Of a stretch of 64,000 bases of DNA, positions 52,343 through 64,000 are shown piece by piece. Source of the DNA: Prostheceraeus crozeri (taxonomy: Eukaryota > Platyhelminthes > Polycladida > Euryleptidae); NCBI GenBank assembly GCA_907163375.1, contig CAJQUW010008614.1:124001-188000 (forward strand), given 5' to 3'. Position numbers and translations under genes: made by a program. Each line of letters begins with the position of its first letter. The stretch's first letter is position 1. The notes under the pieces were generated by a model, which worked only from the letters and a program-made list of their open reading frames with translations, had not been told where the DNA came from and did no database searches.

Positions 52343-55300
52343 CACCTCCTAAAGCGAGCTGAATCACCTCCTAAAGCAAGACACTATTCGTAACTAATAA
52401 AAAAATCCTAAAGCATGCGTCTTTTGGAAGGCTAGCCTCTCACCTCCTAAAACATTTTTTCAATGCCATATTCTACTTTTCCCTTATGATAATGCATACT
52501 ACTATCTTTATTCAGCAATAGACGGGTTGCGCATTGAGATTTATTGCAGACGAAGCTGTCATTATATTCATTCAATATTTATCTCTTGCTTTACAAACAA
52601 CCCTCTAAAGAAATAAGAACCCTTTAACTCCTGTAGTACTGTTATGCAGGAGAACATGACATTATTGTTGTAAAATTCGAATTCACTTGAAATTTATAAA
52701 CTTGACACCCGGTACCAAAATGAATACAATCACAAGTCTATTGATGTAACAGATGCAACGAAATCTCATGTATACATGTACGCAGAAAATTTTGGCCTGA
52801 TCACGTAATTTTCGGTGACAAAAATGCAAATGCTACATAATATAATCAGTGTCGGGACAGTAAAAAATGTCAGAAACATGCAGGATATATATAATTACAG
52901 AATTATGTGGATAAAAGCATGTGTGAAATCGTAGATCAACAGTTGCAATAGAGATAAAGTAACAAATAGAGTCTCATGATGCGAATATCGAATAACAATC
53001 AAGTCCAAATATGCAAATCAATCTCTATTATTGGTCAAGTAAATTACGATATAAACTAACAGATATTGCAGCTCTAAAACATCATGGAAATCATCAAGGA
53101 ATTATTATAGAAAGATAGAAACTAAAAAATTCAATTTCTGGCACCAAAAACATTCACAGAGTTTTGCACTGATCTTGGTGCAGATGTGATGCACACGAAG
53201 AAGTCCTTCCAGCAGTTTCTACGGTACTGTCGATTATGTTGGAGATTATACGTTAGAAACAAGACTGTACATGTATGTACCGTGATGGTATAGATGCTCC
53301 ATCCGTCAAAGCACATATTTAATATTTGGACACCATGTATTAGTATTCACTGATATTCCAGTCGAAATGATTGCTGAAAAGAAAAAGCAATTTTCGTTAG
53401 GAACTATGGAGTGAAAGAAAGAAATAATTAAATTTAAGATACAAGAACGTCAGATCTACATGTTACATGCAGCAGGCTGAACAAATTATAATTTCTTCAA
53501 AAATTCAAAGTTTTTGATTTGACAGATAATTGAAAAAAATAGAATTTCTTATAAACATGCATATACAGAGCATATCGTATTTTTAATTATTTTTATTACG
53601 CTATTTATTTTGATATACGCCTAGATAATATAATTTATCAATGCTGAATTGAATACATGTACATGTACTTTGATTGAAACCTCTTGTCGCAGAAAATTGG
53701 CTCCTTTCTTAGTTATTCGATTTTCTACAGATTATGGAAATTAACGAGTTTCAGATCTCCAAAAAATAGCGCATATTATGCTAATAATCCATATTCACAA
53801 GTATACTTTCTTTTGAAAGTTCTAATGCAATACTGCACATCTTTCTTATTGATTCTCCCACTTCAGACAGAATTCACTGTCTTGCAAACTGCTATGTGTC
53901 GACAACAAGTGGCCGTACTTATTAATCAGATGAAAACAATATGAGCGTCACAGATCTCTAACAAACATGCATGAGCTAAGTTGACTTCAAAAATAATAAC
54001 TGTCATGGGTTATATGGCCCAAGATAATCGTTAGAAAGTTAATAAAAATGAAAAAATGGAATATCTCCTTTTCTACGGTGATTTAATAGCCATTGTGAAG
54101 GCGTCTGAAACTGTTCAACGTCAGAGGTTTTGGTTCTATGTGAGTATAGTTCGTTTGAGGAAACCAGCATGATATGCTGATCATGAGATAATTTTATGAA
54201 AAAGAATAAAAAAGTTCCATTCAATAGGCGGATGTTTGTTTTGACATCATGCTACGTTGAAAACTTAATAATAATGACTAATATGAATAGAGTATGAAAG
54301 AGACTTTCATCGCTAAAATGGATTTACCTTTAAAAGTAGCCAACAAGATGGACTGAATATTTATAGAAGTCGAGCACTTAGCGCCGTACATTAAAAATAC
54401 GTTTGCATCCAAGAGTGTCTAGACATTGTAGAAAAACTGCGGATATTTGAATACTGACAAGAAGGATAATTATTGGCAGAAGATTCTATACAGAAGTATA
54501 GAAGTTTTAATTTGTCAGTAGTCTGTTGGCCCATAGTTCAACATCCGGAATTTCATATATTTTGATGAATATTTATTAAGCGAATTCACAGCTATATGGC
54601 AGCAGAATTTCAATAGATTAGATAAAAACGTTTAAAAGTTTGAATGTAAATTTTAAGCATATGTTTACAAAGATGTTTCTTCTTAAATGTCCGAATCAGG
54701 AAAGACTGAAGACAATTATTCTACTACATAATGGAAACGAATGTCCTTCAGTGTCGTCTATTGCATTTTTTCGATGTCTATACTAATATCTACTATAGAT
54801 TGTCATACAGTTGGTGATAAATGGTTACACTATCAGGTTACTTTTAACTAATGTATGCCTCCAATAAACTAAATACAGAATTGATTGTTGCATTTCTACT
54901 AAAATTCATTGAAATAAACGAATTTTCGAATATTATGAATTTAATTGACCACACATAAATAATATATGTGTACATCAAAGCATTTAGAACTTTGCATTGA
55001 ATTCTGTACTTGATATGCCAATTCAATTAACCCTTCACATGCGTGCACCTACTATTTTTCTACCTTAGTTCGGAAACCTTATCGGACACACCACTTATAA
55101 CAGATGAGTACTTTGAGCAGCTTCTATGAGTACGCACTTGCTTCTCAGAGGCTTTACCGAGTACAGATAACGCGAATGAATGCATGAAATTGACAAATAC
55201 AATGTATGCCTACCTCGAAAATTTACAGCTTTTTGAAATTTATAATTTGCATTATCCGAAATTAATTTAGTTCCGTTATGAAAAGTGGCATTTTAACTAC

Positions 55301-55950
55301 AGAAGTCTTAGACTTGATTTACGTTAGTGCTATACAGCATGCAGCGCATTACAACTCTTTCGAATATGCTATCAGAGCAACAGGAAACTCACCTCATTTT
55401 TAAGAGCTGCCGTTAGTTGATGATCCAGATTGATTAGTATATCTGTCACGATTGACTATCACGAGAAAATGTAGAATGTAGATTTTTGGCCATTTGGTTT
55501 CAAGTCTTACTATTTTTCTTTTCCATTTATCCAGTATTTCGATCGACGTTGATGAGAAAGATGTAGTCTCCTGATATGACATCATGATGCCCATATATTT
55601 GCAATTTACTACTGCACAACTTCAATAAACAATTTAATTGCAATATTACTGACGGAAAGTCAACTTGCCACTCGAAGTCAAAGCCAGCTACATAACCTCG
55701 GAGAGATGAAGCAGAGAATGATTCACTTACATACAGCAACGTGAACTTATGATGTCCTCAATAGGAGCTATTGTTATGCGACTGCGTTCCTGCTGTCTGG
55801 CAAGCAGTGACTCACGCTCTCCTCTATGCAGCTGCTTACGTCTAAGGGTTATTGTTCTCTTCAGTATGTTAGCCTACTAATTCAACTTAGCCTTCTGAAA
55901 TTTTAGTGTGTGGCGCTTTAGGATGTAGATTTCTCCCACTTTAGGAGGTG
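52343..55950. mobile_element. CACTA/Chapaev-like non-autonomous transposon inside BEL/Pao
   Basis: 3.6 kb with inverted ends CACCTCCTAAAG and CTTTAGGAGGTG, flanked by CCAG (52339-52342 and 55951-55954). The end motif recurs several times just inside each end (52365, about 52440, about 55910), as in CACTA and Chapaev elements whose transposase binds subterminal repeats. There is no open frame above about 86 codons, so no transposase. CAC termini with a four-base duplication favour Chapaev or a CACTA relative. A two-base duplication with a GCACC end fits equally well. Confidence 0.8.
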
Positions 55951-56845
55951 CCAGATTACAGTGTACCTCAATAAGAAAGGTAGCTAAGCTCTCATCACTA
56001 AGAATTTGTCTACCCACTAACGATCTCAGTATCGATTTTGTAGATCTTATCATGCGCTCCCAGACTCCACCTTCATGAGGTGCGGTAGGAGTTACGAAAC
56101 GCCAATCGATTCCACGCAACAGCAAATTACTGTGAATCTTCTTCTGATCTAGAGCCTTAAGACCTTCCTTCAACTCACGATTAGCTCCTACGAATCCCTT
56201 CCCATTATCACTAATAATAACTTCAGGTTGTCCTCGCCGCGCAATGAATCTAGAGAGACAACAAAGGAAAAAATCAGTGCTAAGGCTATGTGACATTTCT
56301 ATATGCACAGCTCTGCACGAAAGACATGTAAAAATACAGCCATATCTCTTCATCATTTTTCGATTACAGCACACAGCTAATGGAGTGAAATAATCTACAC
56401 CTACGAATGTGAAGGGAGCTTTATCATTTGACACTCGTTCTAACGGTAAATTTGCCATTTGCTGAGGAAGAGGCTTCACAAGATTGCGCTTACATGTAAA
56501 GCATTTACTTATCACGCGTTTCACACTTGAAAGACCTTTCAGAATCCAAAACCGTTCCCTTAAATTATTCAGAACGTGCTGAGGTCGAATATGACCATCT
56601 TTTTCATGACACCTACGAATCAATAAGTCAACTACGTGATGACGTGAAGGTAAGATGACTGGATGCATCGTCTCGTAAGATAATTTCGCGTTTTGCAGTC
56701 TTCCTCCGACGCATATTAATCCGTTAAGTAATACGGGACAAAGAGATTTGAGATTACTTGTTACTGCTACATTTTCATTCTTCTCTAAACTCTTAAATTC
56801 GTCAGGGAATGAATCGTGTTGAACACGTATCAAAATTTCCTTCAA
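55951..56845 (-). pseudogene. BEL/Pao integrase, proximal part
   Basis: The zinc-binding region (HEKDGHIRPQHVLNNLRERFW, then CFTCKRNL) and core (FVGVDYFTPL, CRAVHIEMSHSLSTDFFL, VIISDNGKGFVGANREL, PTAPHEGGVWERMIRSTK) are characteristic of BEL/Pao. The frame is cut by the inserted transposon at 55950. Confidence 0.9.
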
Positions 56846-56872
56846 CGAACGACAGATCCATTTCAGAAGGCG

Positions 56873-57884
56873 TCAAATTTGAAATGCGAATATTTCACCT
56901 CTACGAAGATACCTGTTCATGCAGTAAGATTTGTACCGAAGGATCCATGCCACGCTCCGTTGGAGTTTATCCATAGAGGAAAAAGAGTTGAATAATCGAC
57001 TTACCGGATCATTACGTTCAGCAATGGTTAAGGTGCTTTTGACTTCCTCGACATAATCATCACCTGATGTTGGCAGAGGAGTTGGTTGGATTGAGATATC
57101 TGACTTTGTACATCGCAAGAAATCAGGACCCGCAGCCCAACGTTCTAGCTTGCTCACTTCGTCCGGATAAATTCCGCGTGAAGCTAGATCAGCCGGATTT
57201 TCCTTTGAAGGTATGTATCTCCATTGTTCAGGTTTTGTCACGTCGTGAATGATAGATAATCGGTTCGCGACAAACGACATTTCACGCAAGATAGTCTGAT
57301 GGAGTCTAAGTGCCAAAGCAGCAGCCGAAAATTCCAAACGAGGGATGCTGATAGTCTTAATTGGAGCAAGACGTGATTTTCCAGCAATTAATGAACAACT
57401 TAAATTCGAAGCTGCATCAAAAACTTTTATGTACGACGCCGCCCCATACGCAATTTCAGAAGCGTCTGCGAAATGATGTAATTCATATGTCATATTGGCT
57501 TGCTGATCATTATTCTTAATACACCGAGGTACATGAAAGCTGCAAAGACATTGTAAGGACTTCATCCATTTCTCGATTTGTTTTTTCGACTCTTCAGGAA
57601 TAATATCATCCCATCCGAGTCCTTCACGACACAAATTCTGCAGTATCGTCTTCGGAATTAGCTTACAGGCGCAACCAATCCTAACGGATCATATAAGGAA
57701 CTAGCCACAGACAAAACTCCTCGCCTTGTCGAAGGAACATCGGCATTACGCTTTGGACATTCCATACCATGCCAAGAGCCTTGTGATTTGGCAATCCATC
57801 TTCTATTTTCACGTCGACAACAGACAGCAACCTTTCAGAATCAGGAATTGAGTTCAATATATCAATATTGTTGGAGATGAACAC
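56873..57884 (-). pseudogene. BEL/Pao RNase H and thumb region
   Basis: HHFADASEIAYGAASYIKV and SRLAPIKTISIPRLEFSAAALALRL, followed by RYIPSKENPADLASRGIYPDEV, are the standard BEL/Pao RNase H landmarks. Fossil, broken. Confidence 0.85.
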
Positions 57885-60756
57885 GAAATCCTCCCAAGAG
57901 CAATAAGCTTCTTAGTTCGGACGATAATTGTACACCTTTCTCGACGCTGTCAATCGATTTCAGACAATCTTCGACGTAAAAGTTTTGAAAAACCGTAGAC
58001 ACAGTTTCGTCATCGAATCGATCAGAAAAATCCTTTGCAGTTTTCTGCAGCGCGAAAGAACAAGCACTTGGGGAAGATGTAGCTCCGAATAGAACTGACA
58101 TACAATAAATACATTGAGGCTTATTCAAGTCGCCATTTTCCCACCACAAAAAGCGTAGATAACGCTCATCATCATCTGTTACTCGTACTTGGTGGAACAT
58201 GCCTTCGATATCGGCCATGAATGCAAAGCGGTCAGAGCGAAATCTAATCAAAGCACCTATCAACGAATTCGTAAAATCAGGACCTTGCAGGAGACAACTG
58301 TTCAGAGAAATATTGCGGTCACGAGCCGCGCAGTCAAATACAACTCTGACTTTACCCGGTTTATTGGGATTCAGCACTGCGTGATGAGGGAGATACCATA
58401 CCTCTTCATCGTTCGCGAGTTCATCAATCGATCCAACTTTTTTCGCATGACCTTTGGAAATGTATTCAACAATGGTTTTACAATATCCTTTGTGCAACTC
58501 CTTATTTCGTGATAATTGTCTTTTGAGGGAATTAAGTCGATACAATGCCATGTCAATGTTACTTTGGAGAAGACGGAAGTCGTTGCGCCACGGAAGCGAA
58601 ATATGGTGCCTTTCTCCATCGTGAAAGGCAGATGACTCAAACTTTCTTAAAGCCTGTCTGTCTTCGAGTGACATTCCTACTTTATTATCATGAACTGAGT
58701 CAGTGAAATCTGCTTTCCATAATCTTTCTAACTGCTCACCAAGATCAACCCTTTGAAAGTTAACGTGATTATGATTCGATGACTTTGTCTTGATGGGACC
58801 CATTAATGACCATCCAAGGATAGTTTTTAGAGCGTAAGGGTCTCGAGGACCGCCACGACGTTGGTGTTCGACAAAAAATGCCTTAGGCGCGTTCGCTCCA
58901 ATTAACAAATCGACTTGGGAATTATTAATGCTAGGGAACTTCAAATCACACAAATGCGGATAAGTAGACATTTCCAGATTATCAATCATCGATTCAGTCG
59001 ATACAGGAAGCTCTTTGACCGAAAGAACCTCATCAATAAGAACAGAATTTCTTCGGCCTGAAGACGAAACTAGTAATGAAGTCGATATAGAGTTCCTCGT
59101 TGACGTATTAGTTACAGTCGTTATCTGAATAGACGTATTCGAACCTTTCATATTCAAACGCTTGAGAAGCCGTTCAGTGCAAAAAGTAACTGTCGAACCT
59201 TCATCAAGTAAGGTAAACGTTTCAAAACTTTCGTTACGATCTTGCACTACGATAGGTAGGATGCGTAAACAAACTTCTCTTTTATCACCTTTAGCGCAGT
59301 TTACTATGATTTCAGCAACGAAGTCAGTAGATGGATTGTCAGACTTACAATCAGTCTCTATTATTTCATTTTCTTGAGGTTGATGCACTAATTCGTGATG
59401 CTTTGTTACACACCTGGTGCACTGAGAAGGCTTTCTACAATCTCTGCTGGTATGTCCGTAAATCAAACAATTGAAACACAGACGTTTCTGCTTGATGAAA
59501 TTAACTCTCTCTGAATACGATTTGGCCTTGAACACTGGACAGTCAGATATGAAATGAACTCCGGAACAAAGATAGCATTTCTTTACTCTATTTGAATCAT
59601 TCTGCGTTACATGATCATTGTTTGTCATGAATACTTTCCTATTGTCTTTTCTTTCGAAGCTTGCTTTCTTGGGAGAAGTATGAATAGTCTTGCTATCATG
59701 CACAAGTCTGCCATACATAGATGCAGAAATTTCAGCTCGATTTTCGACGAATTTATGCAGTTCTGAAAAGTCTGGTTCGACTCCAGCACTTGAAATTTTA
59801 TGGGAAATTTGGGCCCATTTTGCTCTAAGTGAAGTAGGCAGTCTCATTACAATCTTCCTAATAGTATGACAACTATTCAAATCGCTGAGATAGCCTTTCG
59901 ATTTCAGAATCATTTCGCAATTTATCATTTCATCGCTCAGAGTAAGTAATGCCTTAGAGTCATCCAACCTTACAAATGGACCTGCTGTTAAATCATCAAC
60001 ATATGACCTGGCAATAACATGAGATGCTCCATACCTAGAGTGAAGTAACTGCAAAGCCTTAGAATACCCTTGGCTACCCAAAACTACGCAATTTTCTATC
60101 AAACTCTTGGCCTCACCCCTACAATATTGAATCAGGTAATTCAATCTTACCCCGTCATCCTTACAATCAATCTTACCGTGTCATGAATGCGACGAATTTC
60201 TTCGCATCAGAATCGAACGGAGTAATTTCATACTTAGGAAGCGAAGCGGAAGCAGTCAATTCTGCGAGTTTCATGAGTGAGTCGGATAACGAAGAATCCG
60301 TATTCAATCGCGGCGAAGTTTGTGTGACACAGGGCACGTCGACATTGTGGATAAACGATGAATTATGTTGATTATCAGTAGAGTTGACTGGAACAACTGG
60401 CACTGGCAAATTATCATCCAACAAGGGGATCGTAGAATCAGACAGGTCATCTTGAGAAGCATGACCGGCTAGAAGAATCGAATGTTCAGCATCTGTAGCA
60501 GCAATTTCAGCATCTATCTGCTGTCTCTCAATTTCAAGGTTGAGTTCAGTTCTTCTTTTTCCATCTCAGCTAGTTTAGCTGCTTCTTTACGTTTGACTTC
60601 CAGTGCAGCCCTTTTTGCTCGAGTCAATATAATTGCTAACGAAACAGACTTGTTTGAAGCACAAGAAGTTATCGAAGCACTTTCGATGTCAGACATATTG
60701 TCAACAATGATGCACGAATCACAGGTTTGAATACTTGACAATTTCTTGACTTTCAA
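57862..60756 (-). pseudogene. BEL/Pao gag, protease and reverse transcriptase region
   Basis: The gag start near 60756-60173 is rich in Lys/Glu helix. Pol then shows CCHC knuckles (CYLCSGVHFISDC, CFNCLIYGHTSRDC), the BEL-type protease (FTLLDEGSTVTFCTERLL), IGANAPKAFFVEHQRRGGPRDPYA, and reverse transcriptase landmarks (VRVVFDCAARDRNISLNSCLLQGPD, FMADIEGMFHQVRV, FGATSSPSACSFAL). Fossil with a few breaks. Confidence 0.9.
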
Positions 60757-61096
60757 TATATTTCAAAGCGACGATAATTGATTGTTCTCTTTATTGACAC
60801 GATAGCATCATGACGAATATTTACAAACAAATCATTCAGCTACAGGGCTACCGGTCAACAAATTGGTCGGACACTGTATCATCAACTGCAACAGGGGCTG
60901 CACTAAAAGTGATTTGACCAGTAGCTTCTACGATTCAAATTTTGAAGATGCATATATCAAATGAATGAACATATGATGAACATAGACATATGGATATAGA
61001 CGAATGCGTAAAGTCTTTGCATAAAGTCTTGCTACAAAACATGATGCACTGCATCATCATATCTATGTACAGAGTATTTTGATGTGATGCCAGAAC
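60752..61096 (-). repeat. BEL/Pao 5' LTR
   Basis: 345 bp matching 51390-51734, with the gag region directly inside. Confidence 0.9.
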
Positions 61097-62040
61097 GTAT
61101 ATTATTTATCATATATCCTTTATATTATCGTCTATTTAAATTTTGTTTTTCTTTCTACAAATAAAGTGTGACAGTCACACTTGACCTCTCCACCTATTTA
61201 CAAGCTCATATTTCTAATTAAAACAAAATTATCATACTTTTAGCTTGTTCCGAACAATTTTGTGCCAATTGTACATCCGAAGCTGAGTGAGAGTGGTTGC
61301 TAGAGTGATGTAAACGATAAATGTACATGCAATTTCGATGGCAATTTTTACCATGATATGAAATGAATACATGCTGTATCAGATTGCCATGCAAAAGACT
61401 TGCGTCAGGCATTTCTTGGCCGACGACCACCCACATGATTCTATTTCTATGTTTGTATATTTTCCTTCCTGGTATGCTTCACAACTTGTGAGAGATTCGT
61501 TTTTTTTATTTACTGCGTTCTCGATGATCGCAAACAAATATATATGTGTATTTTTAATTGAGGTAGATTACATAAACACATGATTGACTTTATAAAACTA
61601 CACTGTGCTTTGCTGCTATGTTTAAAAAATAGAAGAGCTTTTTCAAGTTAGATTTTCTTTTATTCTTATATGAGGTCGTATGATTGTGTAACTAGTTTCT
61701 GCTATACAGGAAATTACTTACATATCACATTTTCATGGAAACACAAATCATTGTCTTTCATAAACTACAGTGTATTTTCTTTTATTCATGAATCAGACAC
61801 CTTGCAATGATGGAACATGATAATTAACACAAATCAATCTTTGCCAATGATTGAGAGTGCAGCAGCATATTTGTAAAAGGGAATGATAGGCCCTAAGCAG
61901 TCTCAGTAGCTCTCATGTGGTTCTTATTCGCCGATCGGCTGCTTCAATCAGTCATTTATTCAAACAAAAACATGGTACCTTTTGGTAAGACTCTCTGATT
62001 GTGCACTTCATCAGGCTAATGATAGAAAAACATATTCTAC

Positions 62041-62100
62041 CAATTTTGTAGCACATTATATTTCGTCCATCAATCAGAAATATAATGTGCTTTCAAAATT
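62041..62100. repeat. 60-nt hairpin with ~22-bp stem
   Basis: AATTTTG, a one-base bulge, then GCACATTATATTT pair with AAATATAATGTGC and CAAAATT across a 14-nt loop. The size and shape resemble a microRNA precursor or a tiny foldback. Nothing else supports an RNA gene. Confidence 0.6.
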
Positions 62101-63009
62101 TTAACAGTAATAACTATAATATCAGCGCAAATTGTTTTAGAATACAAAGTTGGCTTGATTTACCAGTGCCGGTCGCCTGATGAGAAGGTAATGATAATGG
62201 TATTGAGTAAGTGACCACTAAAATGAGAACTAGCGAAAACTCAGAACTAGTCCCAAAACCAAGAAATGATCCTATTTCTTAATAAGAAAGACAGCTTCAT
62301 CGAACCACCATAAAATTATTTTCAAAAATTATAAATTCAATTCAAAAATTGATAAACAATTCAAGTTTTGACTGTTTAAAGAAATTAGAATTAAAACTGT
62401 TGCTCCGAACTAAACCCAAACACTGCGAACCACCATTAAAGAGCATCACTAAATGCTCCAGATTAATCCAAATAAAATGAACAACCGCGCTTACACTCGG
62501 AGAAAGCATAAACAAACCGAAACTTTTTACTTCCTTTTTTCTGCAGATTTTTTTCACTTTTAATTTTAGTACATATTTTTATAGTGATAAGATGCAACTG
62601 CTTTATTACTAAGGTAAAAGGTTGATTCCAGTTTTGGGACAAAGATATAGTTGTTCTGAGTTTTGGATAATTCTCATTTTTATGGTTGGAGATGGGTAGT
62701 CTACTGTAAATCTGCAAATAGCATTCCATGGTTATATTGTATAACCATGGTTATATTCTACATAAATTTTTTCGTTTGTGATTCACCTTCCGATATTTAA
62801 GTGAACAGATGTAGGCCTTCTGTGTATTCTGATGAGTCAGAATACGAAGGTGCCGTTAAAGCTTCATGTTTTATAGCAACAATATTTCTTTATATTTAAC
62901 AAATGGAGAAGTAATATGAAGAGTCAATACGACATGCTCATGCTGGCAATCATCCCAAAGTTTGATCGGCAAGGATCAATTTTCATGATGCTATATTTAA
63001 GACGTAGTT

Positions 63010-63415
63010 CTGTGTTTGGCAGGTGATTTCAACGCACACATTCGGAAGCAAATGTTGGGAGAAGAGAGGAGCGTGGGCAAGTTATGACGAGGAGAGAGAA
63101 ATTCAGAGGGAAAGAATAGGTGTAATTGGTGGAACGAAACGGTTCGGCCATAGTGCAGACTTTTTACCTGAGATAACATGATAACATGAGATTTCTGAGG
63201 TAACATTCAGAAGTGGAGGACATAAGACGGAGATTAATTGGCTGATCATGAGACAAAATCAGAAATGGAGGGTTAAGGACTGCATGGTGATTGCTTGGGA
63301 GCATGTAACCACTCAACACAAACCGCAAGTATGGACGTTAAAGTACTCGGAGAGACCAGAAAAGGAGCGGAAAAGAAGAAGAATCATAAGTTGGTGGAAA
63401 TGCACTAGTAGGGAT
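63010..63415 (+). pseudogene. LINE endonuclease fragment
   Basis: LAGDFNAHIRKQ near 63018 is the AP-endonuclease block of non-LTR retrotransposons. Near 63205-63410 TFRSGGHKTEINWLIMRQNQKWRVKDCMVIAWEHVTTQHKP (in two halves) matches the catalytic end of the same domain (SGGHKTQIDYILMR, then VKDCKVIPGE, SQHRLLV in relatives). The middle is frameshifted and shortened. It is a 5'-truncated and 3'-truncated relic with no reverse transcriptase. Confidence 0.75.
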
Positions 63416-63482
63416 CACAAATCCCTGACTATTTCTGATCCCGTGATCCCGACCGAGATTAGGGGGTCAATCCCGGGATCCT
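63415..63482. repeat. GGGATC-rich imperfect palindromic repeat
   Basis: AGGGATCACAAATCCCT, GATCCCGTGATCCCG and CCCGGGATCCTG occur within 68 bp. Similar GATCCCG-rich stretches are found at ends of some hAT elements. Only one side is visible here. Confidence 0.45.
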
Positions 63483-64000
63483 GAAATTTCTTTGGTGTTC
63501 AGTATATTATTGCATTGTAAACCACATGTCATGCATATCAGTATTGTGGATGCAGTGCACATGCGTGTAGGCGCTTATCACTTGCTCACAATGTCGATAT
63601 ATTTGCTGTCTTTGTATTGTTCTAGCATAATTAAATACGTCTGGTAACATGAAAACATAATCTAATTGATCACATTGCATGAATTCGCAACTCAAAAGTG
63701 GCAATGATGCAATCTGAATGCATTGTTTATCCAAAAAACATGAAGTACAAAGTACAGGTAAAATGATTGCAAGTTGTCGCTTAGGATAATAAATTGCTAA
63801 TATAGGCTACATTATTGTATACTTTATAGTACAGTGGACTTGTGCATGCATATCTCCAACAAAACAAGTTAAATGAATGGATTGAAAGTGCTAATGACAT
63901 ATGGCATAATTAAAAAAATAAGATTTGAATATTTTTTTTTCGTACATGAAGCATTATCAAGAGAAATGATTGTATTATCGAATGTGTGAAATTTCCTTCG

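Larger units (their letters stand above)
51390..61096 (-). mobile_element. BEL/Pao LTR retrotransposon, split by a DNA transposon
   Basis: LTRs 51390-51734 and 60752-61096, both 345 bp, differ at about half a dozen positions, so it is fairly young. Read on the - strand the order is gag with CCHC knuckles, aspartic protease, reverse transcriptase, RNase H, integrase. Motif spacing is that of BEL/Pao. A 3.6 kb element (52343-55950) interrupts the integrase. No target duplication was found next to the LTRs, so one edge may be altered. Fossil, with roughly half a dozen breaks besides the insertion. Confidence 0.93.
61097..64000. other. Host DNA with a LINE remnant
   Basis: No gene recognised apart from the LINE fragment at 63010-63415. 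A compact hairpin lies at 62041-62100 and an ATAACCATGGTTAT palindrome near 62725-62755. Confidence 0.55.

Noticed and set aside
1-64000. Bacterial or viral chromosome as source of the window
   Set aside because: TA- and LTR-bounded eukaryotic transposons, a SINE, a LINE and long non-coding stretches point to an animal nuclear genome. The viral-type genes are confined to the two Polintons.

Overview
The window reads as non-genic DNA from an invertebrate animal nuclear genome. It is densely packed with eukaryotic mobile elements: two Polintons, Tc1/mariner, hAT-like and CACTA/Chapaev-like DNA elements, Ty3/gypsy and BEL/Pao LTR elements, a tRNA-derived SINE and a LINE remnant. I found no convincing host protein gene and no rRNA or stand-alone tRNA gene. 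The phylum cannot be fixed from what I can see.

Layout. Positions 1-4056 are one end of a Polinton (copy B) that runs off the left edge. 4057-12724 is host DNA with a 1.1 kb hAT-like element (5900-6983) and an apparently intact mariner-type element with DD41D spacing (10871-12270). 12731-32371 is a full-length Polinton (copy A, 19.6 kb) with 511-bp terminal inverted repeats and a TTAGTT target duplication. It carries a degraded Tc1 element and about 1.5 kb of non-Polinton cargo near its right end. 32378-34462 is AT-rich repeat DNA. 34463-39288 is a Ty3/gypsy element. 39969-41069 and 47183-48976 are two non-autonomous DNA elements with long or repetitive inverted ends. 51390-61096 is a BEL/Pao element split by a 3.6 kb CACTA/Chapaev-like insertion (52343-55950). 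The right end holds a LINE endonuclease remnant.

Polinton gene set. Copy A holds an adenovirus-type protease, a parvovirus-like phospholipase A2 domain joined to the integrase, a PX-like hydrophobic protein, major capsid protein, a glycine/alanine-rich hydrophobic protein, two coiled-coil proteins (one with a phage tail-fibre-like motif), a possible sliding-clamp-like protein, a C2H2 zinc-finger protein, family B DNA polymerase, packaging ATPase, penton-type minor capsid protein and two unrecognised proteins. Replication genes lie on the + strand (20430-26416). Virion-type genes lie on the - strand on both sides. Several genes are broken, so the copy is treated as a fossil, although its near-identical ends suggest it is not old.

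Most notable observation. Both Polintons are peppered with 27-29 bp GC-rich double-hairpin units (arms such as GAACC/GGTTC and GGGC/GCCC) flanked by duplicated AT or TA. Unit plus duplication is usually 30 bp, or ten codons. Units sit inside reading frames without closing them (protease, clamp-like protein, polymerase) or supply the stop codon (PX, capsid, protease). The two copies give filled and empty versions of the same sites. This looks like a very small mobile palindrome living in an AT-rich Polinton lineage. I saw none in the flanking host DNA.
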